A DNA stretch of 64,000 nt from Gordionus sp. m RMFG-2023 (GCF_954871325.1 NC_088775.1:85661561-85725560); one strand, 5' to 3'. Shown: positions 31,669 through 43,724, counted from the first letter of the stretch. Numbers and translations: made by a program. Notes: generated from the letters alone by a model not told the origin.

Positions 31669-32643
31669 ATTTATCCAAAAAGTTTTAATTTAGGATAATA
31701 AACCAGATCAAAATTAATATAAATGATGTCATTTATCTAGAACTTACAATTGTGTAATTGTGTAAAAATAACACGTTTGTTTATGAATCAACAAAATAAC
31801 GTCAGATTATGATTATGAAATCAAAAAGTTCTTTCAATGGCGTAGAGTTAGCAGGAATTGCGCTGCCTGAAGGTTCGGCTTTAAAATAACCCGACTAAAA
31901 ATATCTAGAGGTCCAGAAGACAAATGTAAAATTCTTGGACCAGTTTTGGAGGAGAATATTTCGAAAATTTTGGGTAATTTTTGAAATTGTAATTTTTTAA
32001 ATTTTTTTAGTGACAATTTTTTATATTTGGCTCCCATAAATAAGATATATAAAATAGTGTAATAAGAATCCATGCAAACTATCACTTTTTAATACATTTT
32101 AAATAAAATAAAAAAATAATTACCAAAAATAAATGCCTCGAGGAAAATGTGTAAAATATTGTGATATGGATTAAATATATTTTTTGTAAGTTTTCATTTT
32201 AAAAAATATTTGAACATTCTGAAAAATTTTGAATTTTTATACTTTGCTACCCGAAATATTTTATGGAAAATAATCCCGACCTATTTGCGAGCATTGAAGG
32301 GTGATAATGAATTTTCCAAGATTTCGTTTTGAATGTGATCTCCAAAATTTTCTCAAATTTGGGTACATTAAAAAATAATTTTCAGATGATAAAAAAAAAG
32401 AAAAATTAGATATAGTTAGATATTATATAATCGGCGGCGCAACTCCACTCTCCCCTATTTTTACAAAATATTTAGATGAAGGAAGGGTGGGAGAGGGGGT
32501 AAGTGATTAACCACCACCCCCCACCTCACCCTTTCCTTCCTCATAGAAAATATGATAGGCAGCTTTATATTTTTTTCAAAATTTGATTTTATAACATTTC
32601 TATAAAATCACCTCACAAATAAATGAATGAATGGTTCTTGATT
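31669..32643. other. Gap with uncertain coding-like segments
   Basis: Near 31800-31890 on the minus strand two overlapping frames look partly coding (for example YFKAEPSGSAIPANS after a TTTTTAG acceptor), but no consistent gene model results. 32440-32540 contains an inverted CT/GA-rich patch (GGAAGGGTGGGAGAGG against CCACCCCCCACCTCACCC). Confidence 0.3.
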
Positions 32644-33300
32644 AATCTAGCATCGGGCAGAACTAATAAATCTGCAAATATTATTAACCGCAAAATTCTT
32701 CCAAATCTCACTCAAATATTGTTAGAGAAAAAAAAAATATTTGGCAGATTTTTATTATGAGGATTGTTAAAGTTATCCCATGATGAATTATTAGCTGAAT
32801 ACAAGCTATGGTATAAAATGTTAAGTATGGGTTGGCAATTTTTCAAAAAAAAAGCTATAGATGTTTCACATAATTTCAAACACATTTTAGACCCTATCTT
32901 CAATGTAAAGTAATTATACATTTTCTTACCACCAATGAAAAAATATTTTCTTCTTTAATGAGAACCAGTGAATCTAGCATCGGACAGCACTTATAAATGT
33001 GCAAATATTATTAACCGCAAAATTCTTCCAAATCTCACCCAAATATTGTTAGAGAAAAAAAAATATATGCCAGATTTTTATTATGAGGATTGTTAAAGTT
33101 ATCCCATGATGAATTATTAGCTGAATACAAGCTATGGTATAAAATGTTAAGTATGGGTTGGCAATTTTTCAAAAAAAAAATGCTATAGATGTTTCACATA
33201 ATTTCAAACACATTTTAGACCCTATCTAAATGTAAAGTAATTATCAAACATTTTCCTACCACCAATGAAAAAATATGGTCTTCTTTAATGAGAACCAGTG
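32644..33300 (+). pseudogene. hAT transposase C-terminal fragment, tandemly duplicated (327 bp)
   Basis: Two consecutive copies, 32644-32970 and 32971-33300, differ at few positions and share the boundary AGAACCAGTG/AATCTAGCAT. Each contains, in shifting frames, DELLAEYKLWYKML followed by FFKKKAID and FLTTNEKIFSSLMR, which resembles the ELxxW...AI...LATLPVTTATAERSFS dimerisation end of hAT-family proteins of the ZMYM/THAP-hAT kind. Stops and frame changes make both dead. The order and the duplication suggest an old insertion that was duplicated later. Confidence 0.55.
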
Positions 33301-34418
33301 TTGTAACATGATTCGATATCTATAGGACCCCAGGCATGCTAAAATTGATATTACATAAAAACAGTTATAATTATTATGATATAGAATTTTCAGTATCTTG
33401 GAAGTGCAACAAAAAGTGCCAGATGCCCTACCTTTTGAAAGAATCTATTTTGCAATATATTAGGCAAATAACAAAATGGGAATCATACACTCAAGGGGAA
33501 GGCATAGTATGTGTCATAGAAGTCTGGATAAGAAAACTAAATATTTTTTGCTAAATATGGAAATTTTATTTAATGTTTGGATCATATTTTTAGTTTATAT
33601 GATAAATGCTTTATCATGTCTCAATTAACATATATTGAGCCATATTTTTTTTATATTTGAGTATTAGTGTAAATCTTGTTTTATATTGAAGAATAAAGAT
33701 CAAAATAATGAATTATAATGATGATATGATAGATAAATTATTTTTTTAACTTAATATTTGAAATTTTTTAGAAAAGTTATAATTATCCTCGTCATATTTA
33801 ATCTAAGCATAATAAATAAAAATTTTATAAAATGTAAGATTAGTTCTATCTTATATCCAAATGTTAAAACGAATTAATGAATATAAATGCGGATATATAC
33901 ATTAGAAATTGGGATCTATTGCACCCCCACCAGAGCACTTACTTCATTTTTTCCACCAGAGTTTTGAAGAATTAAAAACTAGAAATATATTTCTTAAGCC
34001 TCGAGATTTCGTTAATAGATGTCGAAATCTTTATGCCATTCGAGTAATATTTTTCTGTATAATATATTGAGTTAGCTATTTTAAAAAATCCGAGCCATTT
34101 AGCAACAAAGGTAAAGTACTAACTCTGAAAATAGATTAAATTGGTGTTAGTAGCTCTTCTAATATTTATAGGGATTTGATTGAAATAGATTATAAATTTT
34201 ATAATAATATGATTTTTAATTATATTTTTTCCCCATTTTTTGATTTGCCATATTTTTTTCATGAATATTTTGTAAATAAGAATATTTTTGTGCATTAATC
34301 TATATTTCCAACATTTTTTTAAAAAAAATATAATTTAAATTTCTATATCAAATTTTTAAAAGCTTAAAAAAATTCACACTTTTTTGAGACATTTATTTAA
34401 TGATTCCCTACACCTATT
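33301..34418. other. AT-rich stretch with a partial family A MITE
   Basis: A 72-codon frame at 33336-33554 has mixed composition (SVSWKCNKKCQMPYLLK) but no support. About 33990-34112 is the right half of a family A MITE (AAGCCTCGAGATTTCG ... AGCCATTTAGCAACA). Nothing else is recognised. Confidence 0.45.
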
Positions 34419-34612
34419 TAGTGTTGTTTAACGGCTCGATTTGAGCCCATTCCTAAAAACGGCTAACTCAATATTTTATCGGGGAAAATATAACGCCAAA
34501 GATTTTTCCTATAAATGGCACAAAGGTCTAGACATCTAGCGAAATCTCGCGGCTTGGGCCTATCTTACTAACTATAAAAATTCGGCTCAAAACCAGCCCT
34601 ATAACTACACTA
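34419..34612. mobile_element. hAT-type MITE, family A
   Basis: TAGTGTTGTTTAACGGCTCG at the left and ATAACTACACTA at the right, flanked by CACCTATT (34411-34418) and CGCTTATT (34613-34620), an 8-bp duplication with two changes. Confidence 0.75.
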
Positions 34613-36154
34613 CGCTTATTAATATACATTTAATATTTTATGATCAATTTATAATTTGAATTTCCTTATTAGAAATTGTCAATATTTTATAGTCACTAGT
34701 CTTAATAAATTTATGGAACCTAAGATATTCTTTAATGACTCCTAGAATTCTTTCTTTCCTTTTTTAACCCCCCTCCCCTCCTATTCCAATAGCAAATTCC
34801 TGCGTACTCGCCCTCGATAGACGTTTAACCTTTTTCTATTTTCCAAGTGGGCGTATTTAGAAACTGTATATTACCTTTTTCATGTTTTACGCTACCTCAA
34901 ATATATCAACCGCTACAATTGATGATAGCTGTTCTTTTTATGTATATTACGGAATTCAATTTAATGCTGTATAATGCAGTTTCAAAATACCTGAAAAATC
35001 AAATTTTCTTGCTCTAAGCCCCCCCCCCCATTCTCATCACTTTCCTAAGGCCCGCTTACGAATAATTTTTCAAATCTATGCACCCCCCATTTTTTTAACG
35101 AGGGTCTTAGAGTTATTAAATTTTAGCATTATCTTATATTGTAAATAACCAACACCATCAATACGAAATTTCATTAAAAATGACGCGTTTTAGATTAGAA
35201 ATTAAAACTATCCTTTTCTCTGCCCGTGTAATCTTAAGGAGGCAAAATTTAGAAATCGATTATATCTATTGCAACGCAGCTATCTGAGGCGGGCGAGGGC
35301 TAATCTAAGTACACTATTCTCCGCAGCCATAAGATTGTTAGATTTTACGAATTTTAACGAAATCAGAAAAATATATTTTTTTAGAATTCTACTCACAAAT
35401 TAACACCTGTTTCGTGACCTAATAAGTGGCGGATCTGGCATGTCACGTGGCAAATGATAAATGCATATTAGACTTTTGTGATATCAGTATATTCGATTGC
35501 ATCAATGGTTGAAAGTTTGACTGAGGCTTACCCTTTTAAAAATGCTGCATCATCATCGCTTGCCTTTGAAAAACCCTATCCACTCCTTATAATTTAAAAG
35601 AAAAAATTCAAAATTAATTTTAAATTTTGTTATTTCTTCTAACAATTATAGCTTGAGGTTACATGTTTTTTATAAAGTCGCGCTCTTATAAAGCGGGTTA
35701 TTATTTATAGTCATGAATATTCTAAAACTTCGATGATTAATTTATTTAAAACTCATAATTCCAAAACACATTTGTGTGGCAAGGCAGTAACTTTTTACGG
35801 TTTCCGCCATTCTCCTTTGTAAAGAACATTTATAACTTGAGAATAATAAGTATAAAATGGGAAAAAAATAAACAAAATGAAGAAACTAATGATTTCGACA
35901 TTATTTTAAACTTGTTTATTTTTTTACATAGTAATTTATAATTTATTAAACATAAACCACCAAGATAAAATGAATTAGTTTGTATAATTAAATTTATTAG
36001 ATAATTTATACAAGGTTAATTTAATTTAATTTAATTTAGTTTATAAATTATTCAGGATCAAATATATTTGACAATATATATCATCACTCCACCTTAAACT
36101 TAACATAACCTCTAGCTTAACATACCCTTAACCAAGTAAAAGGTGTATATATAT
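34613..36154. other. Intergenic, no gene recognised
   Basis: Includes C-rich runs near 34765, 35020 and 35085. Some GC-richer patches (34800-34860, 35220-35330) were translated in all frames by eye without a convincing exon. Confidence 0.35.
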
Positions 36155-36480
36155 TAGGGGAGACCGGGGTAAAACGATTAGGCATTTTGCATATTTACCA
36201 TAAAAATTTTAAACAAGAGTCAAACACAACAAATTATAGATCAATGTGTAGCCCCATCTCTCTTCTACAAGATAAAAAAAAGTGTAGCCCTCTACCTATA
36301 ATATTTTAGGAGCTATGATTAGTTATGTAAAACTACTCATTTTCGCCATTTTACCCTGGGTACAGGGTAAAATGGATAAGCACTAGGGTAAAGTGGTTAA
36401 AATAATATTTGACACATATTTATTGTTTTATTTAACAAATATTACAAATTTAACATTTATTTATGATTTTTATTTAAAAA

Positions 36481-36912
36481 CTAATCGATACAATAAGGAC
36501 ATGTAAAATAATTATCATAATTAGCACATTTAGAATGTGCCCATTCAAGGCACATTGTACATTTTAGCCATTCATCGCCCTCGCGACTATTTTTATAGTT
36601 TTTATTACAAATAACACATAAACAATTATTTTTTGATATCTTTTTTTTTCTCTGAATTAATAATTTTTTTTTATAAGGTGTAGATGATGTTAATATTTCT
36701 GAATTCTTTTTTTTAGATATTTTATCCGATGAAATATTGAATAATTTTGGAATAGGTATTATAGATGAAGGATTGAATACTTTATTATAATTTTTTGAGC
36801 ATGATGGTAACATATCATGATAAGGTTCATCAATATCATCTGGAACATTTTCGTTCAATAATATAGATAAATCACTATCATTATTTTGAGTCACTGTAAG
36901 ATTTTGAGTCAC
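36481..36912 (-). CDS. C-terminal zinc-finger part of a pogo-type transposase
   Basis: A 143-codon frame. The first ~80 residues are acidic and Ser/Asn-rich; the end reads CVICNKNYKNSREGDEWLKC followed by TMCLEWAHSKCAN and YFTCPYCID. The spacing CxxC...CxxC..HxxC...CxxC is that of the PHD-like finger found at the C-terminus of many invertebrate pogo/jerky transposases. The first ATG may be an accident, since upstream the frame would originally have continued from the DDE domain. There is no stop within the finger. Confidence 0.65.
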   Translation of the reverse strand: MTQNLTVTQNNDSDLSILLNENVPDDIDEPYHDMLPSCSKNYNKVFNPSSIIPIPKLFNISSDKISKKKNSEILTSSTPYKKKLLIQRKKKISKNNCLCVICNKNYKNSREGDEWLKCTMCLEWAHSKCANYDNYFTCPYCID

Positions 36913-37127
36913 TCTAATATTTTCATCATTATTTTCAAATTCAATATTTGAGTTAGCATTTGAATTATTACAGCAGATATAATCTTGTTCTGTAAATATA
37001 TTTGGGTTTAAAGGAAATATGCCACATGCTAAGAACCATTTAATATATTATTTGATGTCACTGCCCTTGGTATTTCATTTTTTAACACTCCTGGAATATC
37101 ATAAATCTGAAATTGTTGCCCCACATG

Positions 37128-37432
37128 ATTTTTAGATTGAGCATTATTAAAATTATGAAATACAATATAATTTCAATTGAGCATTTTTATTATTAAAGTT
37201 ACCAAATTAATAATATTTAGATTGAGCATTATTAAAATTATGAAATACAATATAATTTCAATTGAGCATTTTTATTAAATTTACCAAATTAATATTGATA
37301 TTTAGATTGAGAATTATTAAATTTATGAAATACAATATAATTTCAATTGAGCATTTTTATTAAAGTTACCAAATTAAAATTGATATTTAAATTGAGTTAT
37401 TAAAATTATGAAATACAATATAATACAAACAA
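37128..37432. repeat. Four ~85-bp tandem repeats in the place of the DDE domain
   Basis: TAGATTGAGCATTATTAAAA followed by ATGAAATACAATATAATTTC and TTACCAAATTAAT recurs at about 37133, 37218, 37303 and 37388. Confidence 0.85.
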
Positions 37433-37713
37433 TATAATTTAATTACTTGTTTAGGCGTTAATCCCATAAATGACCTACTTGCTTCTAATATGTAGTCACA
37501 CAATCTAGATTCTTCTTCATTTGTAAATATTTGTTTATGATGATCTGAACTTTTAATACCAATTTTACATCTCCTTCTCAACGTTGTATAAGGTATGTTA
37601 AATTTTTTAGCAGACAAATTTAATGAAGTATTATTCGTTATTTTATATTTTATGGCTTCATTTATTATATTTACATCTCTGTATATGGTTTTTCTTCTTT
37701 TATAATTTCTCAT
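37387..37713 (-). CDS. N-terminal HTH part of a pogo-type transposase
   Basis: A 108-codon frame starting MRNYKRRKTIYRDVNIINEA. Residues about 10-50 form a psq-type helix-turn-helix (NLSAKKFNIPYTTLRRRCK), followed by EEESRLCDYILEASRSFMGL and TPKQVIKLYCLYY, the start of the CENP-B-like N-terminal module that binds element ends. The frame runs into the tandem repeats and ends there, so the catalytic part is missing. The start is the only ATG near the left inverted repeat. Confidence 0.75.
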   Translation of the reverse strand: MRNYKRRKTIYRDVNIINEAIKYKITNNTSLNLSAKKFNIPYTTLRRRCKIGIKSSDHHKQIFTNEEESRLCDYILEASRSFMGLTPKQVIKLYCLYYIVFHNFNNSI

Positions 37714-38602
37714 TATTTGATTGATACAATAAAAATTATAATAAATGAATTAATGAAAAATTAATGTGAATAATTTTATATTTTAACCGTTTTACCCATA
37801 ACAGCTTTACCCCTAGGTGACATATATTATAAATATCGTTATTGCGTAACTTCTAATATAGCTAAAGATGTCAGATAAATTTTATTTTATAGCTAATACA
37901 TTAAGGAACATGTGTGCCAAATTTTGAATCCTGAGGATATGTAAATTTTACTAAAAGCAAAATATACTAGAGAAGGATTTTTATATTTTTTTGGTAAAAA
38001 ACAGTTTTTTGACAAAATATATAAAACCAGGTAAGTTTTTTAAAAGATGAACATAGGTAAGAAATTAGATATAAAAATACATCTTCACACCAAATTTAAG
38101 GTCTTTATACTCAATGGTTAAAAAGTTATTCGCGTTAACATTGTTACCCCGTCAATCGCTTTACCCCGGTCTCCCCTATATATATTACAATGCATTTTTA
38201 AATACTAAAAATAATTTATATTATTCAATTTTGAATATATTTTATAACAGTGATTTTACACTTTTACCATAATTAAAGGTTTAAGCGTAAGATTATTGAT
38301 AAGCTTTAAAGTCCATTTTATTTTGTTTATATTTGTTGTACGTAGTCGATTTACAGTAATAATACAAATATATTATGCTAAATGAACTATATAAACCAAA
38401 TAATTTTAAAAATAAATTTTCGTTTAATTCTAGAGTTTAATATTAGTAAATTTTGCTAATGCTAATTCATCGTAATTTTTTTTTAGTTATTAATTTTCTA
38501 TAGTATATATTTATATATTAGATATTATAATGAGGATTATATGAATTTTTATTAAAATTAATCTTCAAAAAAAACACATGGATATTTAAAAGTGTGATTC
38601 AT

Positions 38603-38923
38603 TTATCCATAATTTCTAGGAGTGGTATTATCTCTATCCATAGGACTATCAGTATTATATCTTCCACCAGCATAATTTTGGTTATTGGGCATCATTTGGT
38701 CTTGGTTATTGGGCATCATTTGTTGGTTCCCACTGGGATAGTTAGCCATTTGCCTCTTTTTAATTATTTTGATTTGCCTTTTTTTCCTATAGTTTTCTAG
38801 GAATGCCGCTGCGTCAATCACGTTAGCATCCCCCTTGTCGAATGCTTCGACATCTTGGCCACCAAATCCTTGAATTGACATCCTAGATTGAAGAATTCCT
38901 AATAAGACAAAGCTGATTGCTAA
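38603..38923 (-). CDS. Small secreted Asn/Gln/Met-rich protein, possible peptide precursor (5' exon missing)
   Basis: The frame is open from an acceptor (TTGTAG at 38924) to TAA at 38603, 106 codons. It begins with LAISFVLLGILQS, the hydrophobic core of a signal peptide whose Met would lie in an upstream exon. There follow an acidic segment (DVEAFDKGDANVIDAAAF), two Lys-Lys-Arg sites (NYRKKRQ and IIKKRQ), and a repeat QQMMPNNQ / DQMMPNNQ, ending TPRNYG. Basic cleavage sites, short length and a C-terminal Gly, which can become an amide, are typical of neuropeptide or other secreted precursors, but Asn/Gln repeats also occur in cuticle and adhesive proteins. I do not recognise a family. If translation started at the internal ATG (38881) the product would lack the signal peptide. 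Confidence 0.55.
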   Translation of the reverse strand, partial: LAISFVLLGILQSRMSIQGFGGQDVEAFDKGDANVIDAAAFLENYRKKRQIKIIKKRQMANYPSGNQQMMPNNQDQMMPNNQNYAGGRYNTDSPMDRDNTTPRNYG

Positions 38924-38929
38924 CTACAA

Positions 38930-41900
38930 TTTTTATTATATTAAAAAAGAAAATAAAATTAATAACGAAAAACAATTTTTTAAAAAAAACTTTCTCATTG
39001 TTTTGTATTATATAACAAGAATCAATGGTGTATTTTAACTAAAACATGTATTTGTTCCCTTACCAAATTTTTCCTCTAAAAGGGTTAGGTTTTAACAAAA
39101 AAAAATCAGTTAGGGAATTTAAGAAAATATATTGAGTGGAATATGGAACATTTACGGATTCGAAGTTTCTCAATTTTGAACCATTCACTTGGGAACGATT
39201 TTTAAAATTTAGGGGAATAATCGGATTTTAATCGGAAAAATATATTCATTTAAACATTATGCGGAGGGGTATTACCCCCACACTGCGAATTTCAGAGATT
39301 TTTGCCGATAAATTTTATATTAATTTTTTTTATATAGATTTATTTCATATAAATAGGGGGAAAAAATATAATGAAAATCTTACTGCAAATTTGTCTAAAA
39401 TTCACGATATAGGTATAGTAGTGTTGTTAAAAAGTATGTTTCGGGTCGATTTGTAAAAACCCGATTACGATTATGTGGAGTCACGAGACTTAAATAAATA
39501 GATGTCCAAAACTTTCTGCCCCTTCCACGAGGAAAAGATGTAAGGGCTTACATAATATTATTCTTAGCTAAAATCTTAATCGATTCGTTTTTAAAAACTG
39601 TCCTAATGGGATAAACCTAAGGATATAGGTCACTTCTCCATGTGCTTATAAATTGATTTCTGATCCAAAATCCAATAGTTTTAAATTTTATAAATCGCCA
39701 TTACTAAAACGGTTTAAGTTAGAGGGGGATTCCAAATTCACTTGAATTCTATATCCCACTGCTACATATATAAAAATAAGATATATAATAATTAGTCTTG
39801 TCTTGAGGGAAAAGAGAATTGCGTGGCAAATTATAAAAATAAATATTTTACGAAAATAGAATAACGTTTAGAGGTTGGTACGTTTTTTTTTCCTTTTTCC
39901 GGACAAAATGTTTTATTTTTTGATTTAAATCATTCATTGAGAAGGTGGTTTTTTTTTAAAATGTGAGAAATATAATTTTTACCGGAAGTATATTCCATGG
40001 TAGAGAAATAAACCCATTCATTTTGCCATGATTTTTTTGTGACATTTTTAAATTAGATTAATATTTTTTCGTAGTTTAAGAAATGTTTGACAATTTAATA
40101 GGATATAAAAATATTTTCCGATAAAATCCGATTTTTCATATTTTAAAAGTGACTAAAATAAATTTATCTAAAGTTGAACAAAATGATTTCATTTGGTCCC
40201 TAAAAAAAATGTTTTAAAAAATTTAAATATTTGCTTCTCCATTCTAACCCATTAGATTTAAAAAAATAAGGTTCAAAATTTTTAAATTTGGATTATCCTT
40301 CATCAATGCACCAAATAATACCTCAAGACTGTCTAAATAAAGCAATGGGGAGAATATGTCATTCACTAATTGGATAATAGGGCAATATTTATGTCGTCCT
40401 AAAAGATCGAATATGGGAAATTATATCATTACATTATTGAAGCCAAAATGTTACCCAAAAAATGCAATTTTTTTTATATCAATAAAATTATTGTTTTCAT
40501 AGAATCTATGGCAAAGATGACTTCTTTAAAAAAAAATTATTTAATATTCGATTTTTGGTTGAAGGGATCTGGCCTTTGATCCACCAAATAAGATTGATAT
40601 TATTATTTTATATAAATTTGAATAAATATTTTTTATATAATTTATATATAATATAATGAGCATTTTTTTTTACCGATAATATAATAGAAGATTTAGACAT
40701 TTTTTTTTCCTTTCCCAATTTTATTATAATTTTTTTTTGATATAAAATTTTAATAATAAATTTTCAATTCATGGTATGAATATAAAATTCTAAAAAAAAA
40801 AATTTTTTGCCGATTTAACATACCCTCAAGCCAAGTGAATTGTATTTTTCCCGCAATTTTCATATTTCTCCCTCAAAATATCGTTAATTCATAATCAGAT
40901 GATCAATTTGAGATATTTTTAACATATGATATATCATTCTTAGTAAGCAATGCCATTAAGGATTTTCTCCTTTTATTTATTCAGACAAATTTCTTTTTAT
41001 TCTTTCTAATCATTTCTTTATTAAAAGAGGATGCATATGTTTTAAAAAAAAATGGAAGTGAAATGGCTAGAGGCTAGATCCATAGGCTAATACTAGTGGT
41101 GGAAACAGAACTTGCATGTATTTAATTAAACCGAATCAGTTGATTTTATAAATTAGACATTCCTGCAAGACCAGTTTCCTAACCAATATATATGTAGATA
41201 AACTTTAATAACATTCCGGAAATCGTGGACCATGGTATAATTCGATATGGGTTATAACCGTCATAATTTTTGGATCATTATTCCCTTATGAATCATTATA
41301 TGGGATTCTTAAAACTGTTTTTTTTATTGTAATCTGTCTCACCCTATGTCCATTATTTTTTATTTTGGGAGGGTATAATTAAATTTAAAGGTTAATTGAT
41401 TTTTAATTATAAAATATATTCGTAAATCTAGTAAATAAAATTATTTAAATAGATAATTTATAAATAAACGAATCTTTTACAATTATATTGAATACCCGTT
41501 ATCTTAACTTAGGACCATTTAATGGGGAAATTTACTTTTCCTTGGGGGGGGGGGCATGGGAGATGGGGGGTGAATTAAATATCTTCGCCTGAGAATTATT
41601 TTATTCTATATCCACTTTTTGTCGAAAAATGACTTTTTTTTAACTATTCTATTTACATATAAAAAATCAAAAAAATATAAAATAAGTTAAATTAGGTTAA
41701 AATATCCTATTGAAGACAATAGAAAATTAATTTTTAAAATTGCTCTCCTGTAAAATTACAGAAAGTGGAGATAGAATAATCTAATTCCAGGCGGCGATAT
41801 ATATAATTTCCCTTTTTCTTAAATCAATCAAATCACATATTTATTTTTAAAAAAATTTATTTTGTAAACAATAATTTTTTTTTTCAAATTTATTCAAAAA

Positions 41901-42366
41901 TCGTTACTATTTTGGCCCTGGCCGTCAATCATAATCTTTTTATACAACGGTTAGGGTCCCTAAATAAATAATTATACAAAGGGGTCAATAAATAATGAAC
42001 CTATTCTTATGGTAAATAAATGCATAGTAAAAAGGTAGAATTTTGCTCTTAGAAAATTCTTATTAGCATATTGTTATGACTTGTCATAGTTAAATAAGAT
42101 TTTGTAAGGAATTTACATGTATAACGTGAGTAGTATCATTTTGATTTTGTAGGTTATACATTAAAATTATGTCATTATTAAACTTGAATGTTATTATATT
42201 AGGTAAATTGTCGATTTATTGTTAATCGATCAGGAAGAAACTTTTTATCTTTGATTGTATAAATTTAAAGTTTTGTTAGATTTTTAGGTTTTTGTATATT
42301 TTTACTTATTTTTTTATTGTTTTAATTTATGATTTTTACAATTATTATAATTGGATTTCGTTACAG
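38930..42366. other. Gene-poor AT-rich stretch with repeat debris
   Basis: 39419-about 39610 is a diverged family A MITE (TAGTGTTGTTAAAAAGTATG). 39880-40140 carries the dispersed repeat with ATTCCATGG. Long poly-T and poly-G runs occur (41545). No exon is seen before 42367. Confidence 0.4.
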
Positions 42367-42538
42367 GCATTTAAAGAGATACATTGGACAAACATCTATC
42401 CTAGAATTTCCAATTGAGAAAATAATAAGTTGTAACTTCTCCATTCTATCTACACGATGGTTGACAAATGATCCTTTGAGAATTATAATCTTTTCACGAA
42501 ATATAGATTGCAAATGTGAGGCAATGTATAAATTATAG
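42367..42538 (+). CDS. Orphan candidate terminal exon
   Basis: A CGTTACAG acceptor after a T-rich tract is followed by 57 open codons (HLKRYIGQTSILEFPIEKII ... DCKCEAMYKL) and a TAG, with AAATAAAATC six bases later as a possible polyadenylation signal. The composition is more complex than the surroundings. No upstream exon or homologue was recognised, so it may also be chance. Confidence 0.3.
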
Positions 42539-43364
42539 AAAATAAAATCCAGATACAGATATTTTTATATTACCGAATGATAGAAATCGATATATTTTTT
42601 TCAATGAATCATTTTTGGGTAGATCACGATTCTTTAATCGCTAACATTATTATCATATTAGACTTTAGTATATCAAATTAGCTACTAAGGCCTGATGCAA
42701 CTAAAAAAATAAATAAAAATAGTCAAAATAGAGTGAGGTTAGGCTATGGGCTTTTTTGTCTATCATTTTTAACAAAATTATGAACAAAATTATATCTGAC
42801 ACAATAATTAAGAAATAATCAATCAATACTATAAAATGATCTCTTATACTGATGACCCATTACCTATTGCATAAACAGAAATGGCAACTATTCATAATCT
42901 AATTAAAAACCCTAAATTCATACATCTAAAAACTTGGTTAAAGTAAAAACTACAACAAATCAATCATAATACGGCCATCGAGGGCACACTTAGATAATCT
43001 CACAATAGACTCAAAATGTAATTAAAACTATTTGCGAGCTCCCAAATATCTAGGAGTAACATAGATAATAAAGGAAATACAAGTGGCTCATTCCGATATC
43101 GGAAGTCCATTAATATTTATGAACTTAAAAAATTATTTACTCATAAACTAGTTCGTTTTTCTATAGCGTTACGTAATATATATAGATAAATAATCAAAGC
43201 TGGGCTTAATGTTGCGTAAAGCTGAGCTACTTTACCGATGCCTATTGAATAATTAATTTTAGCCTATTTTTCCTCAGTCAAATTAGCGCTTAACCGATTA
43301 CGCTGCTTTACAAATAATGTTGAAATGCCCTCCTTTATTTCTTTAAGAAGTAGTTAATTCCTTT

Positions 43365-43724
43365 TAGAGATCTACAATCCGGAACCGGCCCAAATGGGTT
43401 TCGGTCCTGGCCTATTTTTTTAAAAAGAAATCGGGTCCAGGCTGGGTCGGGCCTTATATTTTTTTTAAAAATTTGGGCCGGGTCCTTAGATTTTTTTAAA
43501 AAATATATTTAAATTTATCAATTTTATATTCAATTTTTTATGTAAAATAAAAATATTTATTTTTATTTATAGAAACTAAACGCCATATAACAAATATCTT
43601 TTATTTTGAGTAGTTATAAAAATTAATTTCTATATTTAAGTAAATTCGGGCCGGGCCAGCATATCTTTTTTAAAAAAATTGGGCTGGGTCGGGTTTGAAA
43701 AATTAGGCCCGATGTAGTTCACTA
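43365..43724. mobile_element. hAT-like non-autonomous element, GGCCCGG-rich (family C)
   Basis: Ends TAGAGATCTAC and GTAGTTCACTA form an imperfect inverted pair, with inner GC patches (GGCCGGGTC, CGGGCCGGGCC). It is flanked by perfect 8-bp repeats ATTCCTTT (43357-43364 and 43725-43732), which indicate hAT transposition. Confidence 0.82.

Larger units (their letters stand above)
36157..38176 (-). mobile_element. Pogo/Tigger DNA transposon lacking its DDE core (family P, copy 2)
   Basis: Inverted ends GGGGAGACCGGGGTAAAAC and its match near 38160-38176 (TTTACCCCGGTCTCCCC), flanked by TA (36155-36156 and 38177-38178). On the minus strand an N-terminal HTH frame (37713-37387) and a C-terminal zinc-finger frame (36912-36481) remain. 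Where a pogo transposase would have its roughly 300-residue DDE domain there are only four tandem ~85-bp repeats (about 37130-37430). The element is therefore internally deleted or rearranged and non-autonomous, but both preserved frames are unbroken. Confidence 0.85.

Noticed and set aside
31834-32085. 83-codon minus-strand frame upstream of the BTB gene
   Set aside because: Two frames look partly coding, but neither gives splice phases that connect to the BTB exons.
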